Source of the DNA: Lichtheimia corymbifera B2541
Taxonomy: Eukaryota > Mucoromycota > Mucoromycetes > Mucorales > Lichtheimiaceae
NCBI GenBank assembly: GCA_000697475.1
Contig: JNEU01000777.1
Coordinates: 124,001-188,000, forward strand
Reading direction: 5' to 3'
DNA length: 64,000 bases
Below are positions 23,784-33,472 of the stretch, one piece after another (position 1 is the first letter of the stretch; each line of letters opens with the position of its first letter). Under the pieces are notes generated by a model, which saw nothing but the letters and a program-made list of their open reading frames with translations, searched no databases and was not told where the DNA came from. The translations under genes and the position numbers were made by a program.

Positions 23784-24015
23784 TCGACCCTGGGATCTTT
23801 TTTCTTTTGTGTAGAATGTGTTTATTAGCGCCATTGATATGTGACGCTGAATGAAAACATAAACAAGGAAGGAGTGGATGTATTGCTATAGTATGGGAAA
23901 AGCTAAGCTAGGTGTTCTTGTTCAATGCGGAGGATCTGTTGGATGGCTGTATTGGCAATGGCTTGTGGGTTGAAAGACTGATCATCGAAAATAAAACGCC
24001 ATCGACCCTGGGATC
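23784..24015 (-). mobile_element. Retroposed mRNA 3' end with 14-base target duplication
   Basis: TCGACCCTGGGATC occurs at 23784-23797 and again, 14 of 14, at 24002-24015. The 204 bases between read on the minus strand as an mRNA end. An open frame codes for about 32 residues (WRFIFDDQSFNPQAIANTAI, then QQILRIEQEHLA) and a TAG stop. About 75 bases of 3' UTR follow with AATAAA (complement at 23821-23826), then an A-rich tail of 10 A in 11 bases (with one G) directly against the target duplication. This is the structure of a 5'-truncated processed pseudogene made by a LINE-type machinery. It sits in the centre of a palindrome whose empty form can be recognised from the sister units. The parent gene is not in the window and I do not recognise it. 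Confidence 0.75.
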
Positions 24016-24240
24016 CAGTTTGGCTGGTGGCGACATTGCGAAATCTAGGATTGGCCACCACGATCGTGAAACTTCTACACATGATACTTTCGACCCCGAG
24101 GAGTAACTTTATTCTATGCAAGACCTCATGCTTCATTGTAAAATTTAGAGATATAGGCGTCTTTATGTTTTCCTTATGTATACTATATGACAAGTGGTCT
24201 TTGTTCATTGTTAAGTAGCTTGACCCTGATAATGGAAAAG

Positions 24241-24767
24241 ATGCAGAGGGACTGGTGTAGTAATACTTAGAGGGGCAGGGCTTGAAAGGTTCTTATTGGG
24301 TGGAGAGCGCATGATGGACAATCCCTAAATAGTAAGGTCCGCCTATGATGGTGTATGGTTAACAAGCCAAAAATGATCAGCGCATCCAAGATTATGAGCG
24401 GTGATGGTATTGCTTGTCTATATAGTTCGTTCTCATATACGGCTATATTTACAAGGGTGGCTCATGATCATAGTGTCGTTGTCATAGGTAAGCATTATGA
24501 TGTATGTACTTGTGCCACAGAGCTCATCATCTTTCTTAACCGTAATGATTTAAGCTTACAATGGACCAAGCTTTCGTATCAAGCAGTGTTGTTTGGTACC
24601 ATTACTAAGGGTTTATTATCGTTGAAAATACAAGCGTCTATTTGAACGTGTATACAATCCGTTATTGACGCTACCCATCGTCTATCAGCATATGAACAAG
24701 GAAGCTTTTTAATGAATGTGATATGACAAAAGGAATAAAAGAGTCTCGATATAATGATGTGGGTAAT
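24241..24767. other. Gene-free spacer
   Basis: A 96-codon frame (24355-24645) has no recognisable features; nothing else is seen. Confidence 0.5.
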
Positions 24768-25750
24768 CTAATCTCGCCTTCCGGTCTTCAAATTGCTATC
24801 CTCCCTTTCAATCCAGAAGCCAGCCAGTGGATCACGTAGAATCGGCGGGTATCGTTTTGCACTTGTATCCTTGGTTGCTGCCTTCATAAGCATCTTCATC
24901 CATGATTGTAGAAATAGCTGATGTTGCATGCATTGATTTGAGTGTTGCAATATCATCCATGGTGGTAAATCGCCTCTCGTCAAAGATATAAGACGTCTTG
25001 TCCATGCCATCCAATCCATCGTCATCTTCAACCGGATCCACGAGGTACAATTCATCGTTCCTGCTGACGACGCGCCAAGTAACAAAAGCAGTATTCCAGG
25101 ATTCCACATTACTGCACTTGATTGCATATATCCATCCACATAAGAAAAAGCCTCTTTGGTCGCTGTAGTCATGCTTCCTTTTCCATCCGAGTGATGGTCT
25201 ATCTCTTTCTTGGTCATTTTCATTGCAGCTCAACAAGGCGAACAGTGCTTGTATTGCGGGGTACTTGATAGCTGATATGGCATCGTCCATTAGAAGCTGT
25301 ATGCATAAAGAAAGTTGCCACACGTAAAAAAATCTGGTTCTATACAATGGCTAACAGCTGCTCACTTGAAGAGGCCGCAGGCAACTTGAGACAATGGAAT
25401 AGCATTTGCTGGTACGCTTGGTCGCGGCAAAGAAGTGTACAAGAGCGCGTGTTGTAGTAGAGTAACAAGGCTGTGAACGCTGTTGATGGAATGGAGTAAA
25501 GACTTTGCATAATAGCAACTGCTGGAATGAATGCTGCTACGTTGATTGTAGCAGAGGATTGTACAAGAGAAGGTGTGGTGTCAAGAAACGCGGGTGTTGT
25601 AATGGGGTGCACACGTCATGGAGTTGCCATTCAGTCAAAGACAATAGGATCAAGACGGTTGTAGGATTGACATGATGGGCTGAAGCAGGACAATCGTTCG
25701 CAGGTTGTAGTTGTACTTGAATGGGGCGACAGTTGAGAATGGGAAGAGGC
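24768..25750 (-). pseudogene. Copy B of the dispersed gene family
   Basis: Better preserved than copy A. The 3' part is one open frame of about 170 codons (24832-25347) containing LLMDDAISAIKYPAIQALFA, then GWIYAIKCSNVESWNTAFVT and DPVEDDDGLDGMDKTSYIFD. The 5' part (25340-25750) matches copy A around NTRSCTLLCRDQ. A possible intron (about 25282-25366, donor GTGAGC) would separate the two parts, but the frames do not join cleanly. It may be a living gene with an exon structure I could not resolve, or a pseudogene. No known domain is seen. Confidence 0.4.
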
Positions 25751-25849
25751 AAAGGAGTGAGTGGAAGAGCTGGAAATTAAATAGCTCAGGCACTGCCCTA
25801 CAAATCTATGCACACTGTAAACTGATCCATGCTCTTGAGATTGCTCAAT

Positions 25850-26480
25850 TTGAGCTCAAACTTGCACACAAGATGCCCTTGGACGTGCTGATCAACTTTG
25901 TCTTAATAAAGAACCCATGCTTCATTCAAAGATTTTGAATGGGAGGGTATAATGTGGGGTTTACTATGACCGACGGAAATTCCGCACCCGCCCGGATGCT
26001 TTGAAATGTCATTTAGTATGAGTTACCTTGGGATTGCCCACTTTGAACTTGAAACTTTGTAATCAGGTTCGTTGGGACATGCTGGTCAACTTCATTCATT
26101 TGAAAACCGCACGTTCCATTATGATGTTCTTATGAATCGGGCAGTCGAAATATAGGACGGACAGAACGCAATTAGGGTGCATTAGGGTGCATAGCGCACC
26201 CCCCCGCCGTTGTCCACCTCCATTGTGAAACTTTGACAGGCCGTGGGCTTCGACATGCTGATCAACTCCATTCAAATAAAAACCACACGCCTCATTATGA
26301 GGAATAAAATGGGAGCGTCCGACGATGAATGAGCGAGTATATATTGAGTGTTGACGGCCCATAACTTTTGAGATTGCCCACCACAAACTTGAAACTTTCA
26401 CACAAGATGCTCTTGGACATGTTGATCAATTTCGTTCTCATAAAGACCTCATGCTTCATTCAGAAATTTTGAATTGATGG
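25850..26480. repeat. Tail of ~160-195-base repeats beside copy B
   Basis: The TGCTGATCA-type core recurs near 25888, 26079, 26256 and 26417 (spacing 191, 177 and 161), matching the order and spacing of the first four units at 917-1451. Sequence between the cores also matches, so the whole block including copy A/B was duplicated. Confidence 0.7.
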
Positions 26481-27265
26481 GTGCAAATGTAGGAGAGATC
26501 ATATATGATGCGAGCGCTGCTCAGTCAAACCTACTCGGATCAAGAAAGTATAAGGATGTAGATGACGGGTCAAAGCATGACAATAGGTTGCATGCAGTGG
26601 ATTGGGGAACGGATAGTGTAATCTAGGAGAAAGTAGGATGGCAGTGGAAATTTTAACTGAGTTGGGTGATTGGAAGGTAGATGGATTTATTTATGCCCAG
26701 CGTTAGTCAAAAGCTTAAAAGTGGAGAATCACTACACCTTCAATGTTGGTATTCAATAATCCTATGTAGCAACTTGAAAGACCACTTGACGGCTCGACCA
26801 TGTCGTAACCATGATGGGAAACTTCACCCAGCAACCGGACCTTGTTTGGGGTGCTCCATGCTATATACATAAAAAGCAGCCACCAGCTGCTTCAAAGCAA
26901 CATACATGTGTCCTTGACATGTTATCCTTTCATATAAACGATTGTGGATAACATCGCTCTGATTGCTTAAGCAGTCAACATGTATGTATAAAATGTGCAT
27001 GCAACAAAGGGTGTGTAAATACTAGCGCACCTGCTGATCTGATTACTGCATGATATATATATATATATATATATATATTCATATAGCACTCAAGGCATAT
27101 GTAAGGGCTAGAGCAGTGATAATGATGGAGATTGGCTAATGATTGAAGGGTGCTGCAACTGAAAAAAGAAGGAATGTTTTTATATATAATTGGGCCAAAT
27201 GACAACCACACACTTCCAAGCTGTTCTTTTTCCCATATCACTTCTTTTATTCCTCCGAACAAGAG
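26481..27265. other. Intergenic with (AT)n run
   Basis: No supportable gene. A pure AT dinucleotide run lies at about 27053-27078. The region just before 27266 is likely the promoter of the secreted propeller protein gene (TATATATAA near 27181). Confidence 0.55.
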
Positions 27266-29078
27266 ATGCGGTATCCTGCTACTGCTAAAACAGCGACGTT
27301 GTCGCTTATCCTATTCCTCCTCGGTGGTCGGCTACAGGTGAATGCTGACGAAGAAGACCCAGTGCTCCGTGCACAAGGTGCCATGCGAGTGGGCAAAGAC
27401 AATGCCATTGTACCAGATGCATCATCAGACCATCCATTGATTGTGTCCAATCCCGAAGACCAGCCCTTGTGTGAGCCCAATTCGATCATTGAGCCATCAC
27501 AGCCATTGGAAGTGATGGAAGGATATGATGCCTTTGTGCTCACCAATATCCAAGGCCCAAGAAAAGTAGTCGTAGATGCTGCCAATCATGCACTCGTGAC
27601 AAGCAGCGAAGGGTTGGTATCCATTCGCATGGATAAATGCGGCAACGTCGAGAAAACGACCCTGCTATCTGATCTAGGTGATGATGGTGCTGTTGCTTAT
27701 GGCGTGACATTGTATGATGGCGATTTATATGTTGCATCACCCAACTCGGTGTGGCGTTTCAATTACGTCGATGGTCAACATTCACCATTATCGGATGGAT
27801 TCCAAGTACTACGTAACTTGCATGGCTCTGGCAATGAGGATATTGCTATTGACCCATTTGGTCATGCCTATTTCCCTCGTCATGCAACCGATGTTAATGA
27901 TGACCATGCCTCATCCAAACAAGCCATCATCAAGCGTTTTAATTTCCGTAGAGTGCCTAGTGATGGTTACGATTTTGAAGAAGATGGCGAGGTATATATA
28001 ATCCCTGTATATATAAGATGGCATAGATACTCATGACAGCTTAGACCTTTGCTCATGGTACCAATGTACATGGTGCGATGGCATTTGATGCACAGGCACG
28101 TTTATGGGGTCTCGACACTCCTTATCCATCATTCCAACGTGAGGACCTCGGTGGCGCCCTTGCACCCAATGGTGTGGCAGAAGAAATGAACTTGTATGAG
28201 TTCCCTTATAAGAACTATGGCTATCCTTATTGCTTTACCGAATATGATTTGCAGCCATATACAGCAGCCTCAAAGGGCAAAGGTGCACAATGGGTAATGG
28301 AAAAAAGCGATCATACATACATACATACGATGCTCATATGCATAATGTTTATCAGGGACATCCTTCACAAATGAACGACACGATGGATTTGGATGACTAT
28401 TGCAGCCAAGATGAAAACAATCGACGTCCTGCTGTACCACTTACTCCCAATTCAGGTGCACATGCCATGTTTTTCTTTATGGGAACGTTCTGCTCTGTGG
28501 GTGATAAGCAAACCCTTGGCACATCCGTTGGCATGCCATGCAATTGGACCGATACCCCTATTGTGGCCTATCGTGGTTACCCTGGTCAAGCTGAAGGTCA
28601 TCGTGTCACACACATTCCTTTTGATGATCTTGGTCACGTGCCCCAATGGGATCGACCTGAAGACCTTATTTTCAAGGCTGCCAATGATTGTCAGGAAGGT
28701 TCAGCATGTTTGACACCTACCGGTCTTGATGTTGATGAATTTGGACGACTGATCATTGCAAGTGAGGAAACCAACGAGATCTTTATGATCAAGCGGCAAT
28801 ATAATCAAAACGCTGCCAAGCTCATGACAGCCAAAATGGATGCCAAGGAAGAAATGGAAGAGCGTTTGGAAGAGTTAAAGGAAGAGAAATTGGAAGCGCA
28901 AGCTGAAGGACTCGACGCTGATGATGACAATGAAGAAGAAGAGGAGGAAGAGGAGGAAGAGGAGGAAGAAGAGATGGATCTGGAACCTCTATCGAAGCAA
29001 CAAGTCGATAACAATGACGCCCCTGGCATGCTCGACACAAAGAAGTCCAAGAAGAAAATTTCAATTATAGACAATTGA
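27266..29078 (+). CDS. Secreted sorbosone/PQQ-sugar-dehydrogenase-like beta-propeller protein
   Basis: Three exons: 27266-27991, 28045-28293, 28356-29078, giving 565 residues. An N-terminal signal peptide is evident (TLSLILFLLGGRLQVNA, likely cleaved before DEEDP), so it enters the secretory pathway. The body has the look of soluble PQQ glucose/sorbosone dehydrogenases and NHL-type propellers: ANHALVTSSEGLVSI, YGVTLYDGDLYVASPNSVWR, NLHGSGNEDIAIDPFGHAYF and, near the end, GLDVDEFGRLIIASEETNEI. Such enzymes oxidise sugars with pyrroloquinoline quinone, but I cannot confirm cofactor residues. The C-terminal 110 residues are a charged coiled coil with an uninterrupted run of 14 Glu and a Lys-rich end (KKSKKK), unusual for a secreted enzyme. 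All introns are 50-63 bases. Confidence 0.75.
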
Positions 29079-29813
29079 TTTTACATTGTAAACAATCGCT
29101 TCATTCTGGGGGTTGATAGTATTCCTTCCATGATCCCTTCCATAATAATTGCTGACTTTTGTTATCAAGGAGAGAAGCATCATGCTGGGTAGGATTGTAG
29201 CGTGCATAGTGTCAGAATGACGAAAGGAGAAAGGGATGTAAAAGGCAAACGCAGATCCATTGGTATTTTAAACTCTATTCGCCCACTATAATAATAGTGA
29301 TGATACTACTACGTGAGTGGTGGTCAATACAGCTACATTAAACGAGGACTACCGCACTAACCCCTGAACACAAATCGGACATCCAGTTTAATACTTGTAG
29401 CCGTCATGTCGCTTGCTGCAGTGCGTAAATGAATCCACCATTGTGTATCTAGGGATGCATAATGATGACTTACTACGCCATTCGGGGTAGGATGGTAGAA
29501 TATAGTTGCAGATGTGGATCTACTTTACCTGTTTCGAACGCCATTAAAGGAAGAAAAAGAGATCGACGTCGGCGTGTGATGTGTGGGTGTGTGTAAATGT
29601 GGATCAGGGATGGGAAAAATGAGGAGGGCTGGGAAATCACTTTTTCGACCTTACTCCTTTTGCCTATTTAATCGGTTGTGATAAGCTGTCAAGCAATGTG
29701 TGCGTGCTTAATACTCGTTCTTTCGCATATACATCTTGCTCCCCTCTACCTATACTCCCTGGTTTAACATCTTGCTTTTCTAAATTTCCTTTCACTTTCT
29801 GCCTCTTTGCTTT
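29079..29813. other. Intergenic, no gene seen
   Basis: No convincing frame. The end nearest 29814 is CT-rich, as expected for a leader. Confidence 0.55.
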
Positions 29814-30667
29814 ATGATGGATACAACAACAACTCCAGTACCAGCATCAACAACCACAACACCCTTTGGCTCCTGTTTGCACGAGGAGGGACACCAGCAG
29901 CACGACGAAGGGTTACACCACACCACATCACCAAGCCAGTTGTCATGGTCTGTTGCCACCCATGCTCATCAACACGAGGGTATCATCAACGACAGTAGGA
30001 GCGCTGCCAAAACCTCCGAAAGCAGTAGTGACGATGATGATGGTCGAGGGACGACTACAATCCATTCAGCATCACCTACAGCCAAAAACAGCATTTATAG
30101 CAATGATGAAAAGGCGGATAAACAGCAATGGTATCGAGTTGACAACTATTATACCAAATACTCTCGATCATTGCTCCTCGAAAATAAAGCCAGTGTAGCA
30201 CGCGACCATATGGGTAAGTAGTGTATATCATTCACCATCCCCACCGTGATCAGCTGACTGATACTCCTCGGCATGTACATAGCCAATGAACGAACATTCC
30301 TTGCATGGTTAAGGACATCTTTATCACTCATCACAGTTGGAGTGGGTAAGTGAATGATTCGGAATGCTGATGCGGGGATGACAAATTAACAATGTCAATA
30401 ATCGTAGCTATCACCCAGCTGTATCACCTGTCACCGGAAGATACATCAGGAATGGACCATCGCAGATTGGGAAGAACGATGGGTGTCTTATTTGTTAGTT
30501 TTAGTCTCCTATTTCTGTATTTTGGCAATGCACGGTACTTTCATGCACAACATGCCATGTGCAATGGATTCTTTCCAGCAAGTCGAGGGACCGTGCTTTT
30601 TGCTTCAGCATCAATACTGGGTATGCTGGTGGCCATATTTGTTGTTTTATTGATGCAGCGTCTTTAA
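29814..30667 (+). CDS. DUF202-domain membrane protein
   Basis: Three exons: 29814-30213, 30283-30345, 30408-30667, giving 240 residues. The N-terminal 130 residues are hydrophilic, His/Thr/Ser-rich and probably disordered. The C-terminal part is a DUF202 (YidH-type) domain: ARDHMANERTFLAWLRTSLS marks its first membrane helix. The second helix is TMGVLFVSFSLLFLYF and the third LFASASILGMLVAIFVVLL. The same three-helix fold occurs in the membrane part of vacuolar polyphosphate (VTC) proteins, but no SPX or polymerase domain is present here. Location is likely the vacuole or plasma membrane; function is unknown. Two adjacent ATGs are possible starts. Confidence 0.85.
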
Positions 30668-31205
30668 TAAATGAAAAAGTACCATTAGAATGCCCCTTGT
30701 CCTCATTCACCATCAGTATCATCATCCCATCTTGGACATGTGTGTGTGGCTGGCCCTTGCACATAAAGCGATATATGATTTGATGAGGGGAACTAAACAC
30801 TGCACCAAGATGAGATCCCATTTGTGTTCCTTGTGTTGCATGAAGCTAATACCTGCCGATGTGGCACACACACGGATCCCGGTTTTTCTTTCCGTATTCC
30901 GCATGCTGGGTTCTTTTTGGGTGACATGGAAAAAGAAGGCGATCTCTCTTTCAGTGTTGCTCACTCACACTAGACCATCACCACGCCTTTCCATAATGAT
31001 GGTTGCGTGTGGGTGTGTGCGATTTTAGCTCCTCGATTTACGTGTTAGGAAAAAGTTTAAAGTGGGGTAATGGGGGTGAGAGTATAAGTAAACTGACAGA
31101 AATGGGTGGGTCTAAAGCAATCAACAATATAAATGGTCGTGCACTTGCAGTACACAAAAGTGCTAACGTCCCCGTTCTTTCTTATTCTTTTCTTTTCAAC
31201 TTGTC
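30668..31205. other. Intergenic with TATA box for the zinc-knuckle gene
   Basis: No gene seen. AATATAAAT at about 31127 lies roughly 80 bases before the start at 31206 and is followed by a CT-rich leader, a normal arrangement for this locus. Confidence 0.5.
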
Positions 31206-31437
31206 ATGCCAGCACCTGCTAGCTCTTTTATGACTTTTACATTACAAGGCATACAACAACCTCCCGTTAACCATGGTTATTGGCCTGCACCTATCAATAC
31301 CACTGGCGGACAATGGTAAACATTCCATGTCGCGTCATATGTCTTCATTTGCTAATGATGATACGTATATACATAGCTCGTGGTGTGGAAAATATGGTCA
31401 TCAACGACGTGGTTGCCCGTATCTCAAGTCTTCTTGA
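31206..31437 (+). CDS. Small CCHC zinc-knuckle protein (56 residues)
   Basis: Two exons, 31206-31315 and 31377-31437, joined by a 61-base GT-AG intron with a TTGCTAAT branch-like site. The protein begins MPAPASSFMTFTLQGIQQPP and ends with a textbook zinc knuckle, CSWCGKYGHQRRGC (C-x2-C-x4-H-x4-C), then PYLKSS and a stop. The knuckle spans the splice junction (its first Cys codon is split), so the signal appears only after splicing. Zinc knuckles bind single-stranded nucleic acid or proteins; no other domain is present and the family is not known to me. TATA box, leader, intron and knuckle all agree in position. It could be the 3' end of a longer gene, but the upstream region offers no exon. 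Confidence 0.65.
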
Positions 31438-32098
31438 ACGATCATCAATCACCATAACCCCAAATGTATATATATTCTACTATACCTTATTGACGAACGA
31501 GAGGAAAAGAGAATGATGATTTATACGTATCAAGTACCACTTCACAATTCTCACTAGCCCTTCCATTCTTTGTAAAACCTTCTTTCAGCAACCACCAGCA
31601 ACAGCATCATCACGACCCTTATATACCATGCAAGAAAAATGTCTTTTATTGTAGTATCCATTCATGCCCACTTGCTTTTTTACTTTCTTTGTTTCCAAAA
31701 AGTCAACAGTATATGCAATATCAAGCAAACAATAAAGCTATGTCTCCTACTTAAGTGCATAAAACACACCACCGTATCGGAATTGGGCATGTTTTGAATA
31801 CGTGTGTGAGTGAGTGAGTGAGGATCACACGACCAGTTCCCTTCGCCGGGCGCGTCTTGCTTTATTTGTACAACAATACTTGGTTTGACATGTCCTGTCG
31901 TCGTTTATCAGCAGATGGTGTGCCAGTGTTGTGAACATGTGTTACAGTGGTTACTACAGTCAGAGGGATGTGTGTGCGTTGTAATGGGGTTGGGTTTGGT
32001 TGTAGTGGTTGGGCAGAGTGATATGATTCGCATAATGATCTCTTGCCGAAATGGTCGCTTGCTTATCTCTCTTCTCTCTTTCCTTTTTCGATCCTTGT
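31438..32098. other. Intergenic, no gene seen
   Basis: 3' UTR of the zinc-knuckle gene and upstream region of the BRE-like gene. The 50 bases before 32099 are CT-rich. Confidence 0.5.
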
Positions 32099-33472
32099 AT
32101 GCAACAAGACCATTATCCAAAAGTTGCTGCTGCCATCCAATATCTTTCCGAGCACGCTATTCCAGGCATCACAATCCTCGGTCACCACCACTCGGATCAT
32201 TGCTACGGTCAAATACACCATTCAGCGCGTCAGGATCGGATCAATGTACGCTTCCAATATTATGGTCAAATCGTCGATGGTAAAGCACGTTCAATCCTTG
32301 ACACCACCACCCCCCTCAAACAAGCTGAAACGGTTGTTGTATAGGCCAAGTGATATTCGATTCTAGCGACTATGCATTTGCACCCGATATTCTCTTTGAT
32401 CCCAATGCACCCTTGATCTCGAGCGACGACGCAAGGCTCTTGCCTATCGCTTGGCATATTGGCGACTCTGCGTGTTTGCACGATTGGCTGCAATTTGTAC
32501 GACAAAAGGTATGTGTGGTCAAGCAAAAGGATAACTGGAGCTGATGTGGATGCTGTTCATGCAGATTTTCGATATCCCTCCAGAGACCAATACACAGCAA
32601 GATACAACAAGCGATGACTTGATGGAAGTGGATGGTGAAAAGAAGACTTCGCACTTGGATGAGACGACATCGGCTTCAGTGGTTGTGAATGAGACGGAAG
32701 CCAAGACATCAACAGTGGCTGAAGATGCGGATATGGCTGTGGATTTACCAGAGGTAAGGCTGAGACGAAGGTATCATCCTTGGTCTCGATCTAAAAAGAA
32801 TGCATTAGGTGATACCGTCACCATCACCACCTGAACCAGCACCCAAGGTAACTCGAAAGGCATTCATTGAGCATTGGGTGAAGGAAATGCCAAAGTAAGT
32901 TGTCACAAGGGGGTCTTGGAATCAAATGCTAAGACTTAGATATATATATAGCCATATCATTCGATACGATACCGATTCAATCGTGTTGTACCTCACAGTC
33001 AAGATACCACCATCAATATGGGAAGAAATGCAACCATATCATCGACAATCAGTGGATGCACTTGCTGGTTGCGCTGTCAAGATATCCAAACCGAGAGACA
33101 CTGCGCCTTGCCTTGTACAATGTAAGTTCTATACCTTTAAATACAATTATGAACTAACGGGCTCATGTAGTGACCATGCCTGAACAATTTCCTCAAGTCA
33201 TTCAAGTAACGTTAATATCAGCCATCAATGTCGATCCGCACCATGATGAAATATATTGGCCTGACCGGACTGGATTTGTGATTGATGATATGGATCCGAC
33301 ATTTACTGTGAAGCAGATGGATACACATATAAGGTATAAAGTGTGGCTGGTAATATTGGAGATATAAGGCTGATCAATGCTTTGCAACAGGCGGATATTA
33401 ACGGAGGAGATTCCAATGTTTCACTCTGGGTTATTCCGTGATGAGGATACACAGGCAGTGGGAGTTAGATGA
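32099..33472 (+). CDS. BRE/BABAM2-like protein (BRISC/BRCA1-A complex family)
   Basis: Seven exons: 32099-32279, 32345-32508, 32565-32753, 32809-32894, 32952-33121, 33171-33333, 33391-33472, giving 344 residues. The signature is the inactive E2-like (UEV) fold of BRE. The strand-loop segment RINVRFQYYGQIVDGQVIFD, then SSDYAFAPDILFDPNAPL, parallels animal BRE, in which a similar strand is followed by PPDFIFG. A second UEV-like half contains IPPSIWEEMQPY and FPQVIQVTLISA. Between them lies an acidic linker (about 130-190). In animals BRE scaffolds a K63-specific deubiquitinase; partners are not in this window. An in-frame ATG at 32051 would add 16 residues. The fifth exon has two in-frame acceptors 12 bases apart (after 32939 or 32951); the second fits the branch site better. 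Confidence 0.7.

Larger units (their letters stand above)
21622..24240. repeat. Array of alternating palindromes (foldback-type repeat)
   Basis: A unit of roughly 250 bases is present about ten times in alternating orientation. This produces two kinds of inverted-repeat centre. Type A centres carry CACCACCAGCC and its complement (near 21761 and 22282, and about 23795/24020 split by an insertion), with diverged versions near 22670, 23070 and 23400. Type B centres carry AGCTGTGTTACACA (near 22015, 22530, 22870, 23175 and 23510). Arms share the blocks TTTACAATGAAACGTGGGGT, GAACAATATTGCTCGTC and CACTTGTCATATAGCATCA. Short frames inside (for example 22106-22432) are by-products of the repeats. No transposase is visible. 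Confidence 0.8.

Noticed and set aside
28805..29074. Ser-rich minus-strand frame
   Set aside because: It is the shadow of the poly-Glu and Lys coding tail of the secreted propeller protein.
32099..33472. SNF5/SFH1-type chromatin subunit
   Set aside because: First impression from the C-terminal half; the UEV-like segments and DYAFAPDILFDP fit BRE better, and no SNF5 repeat is present.
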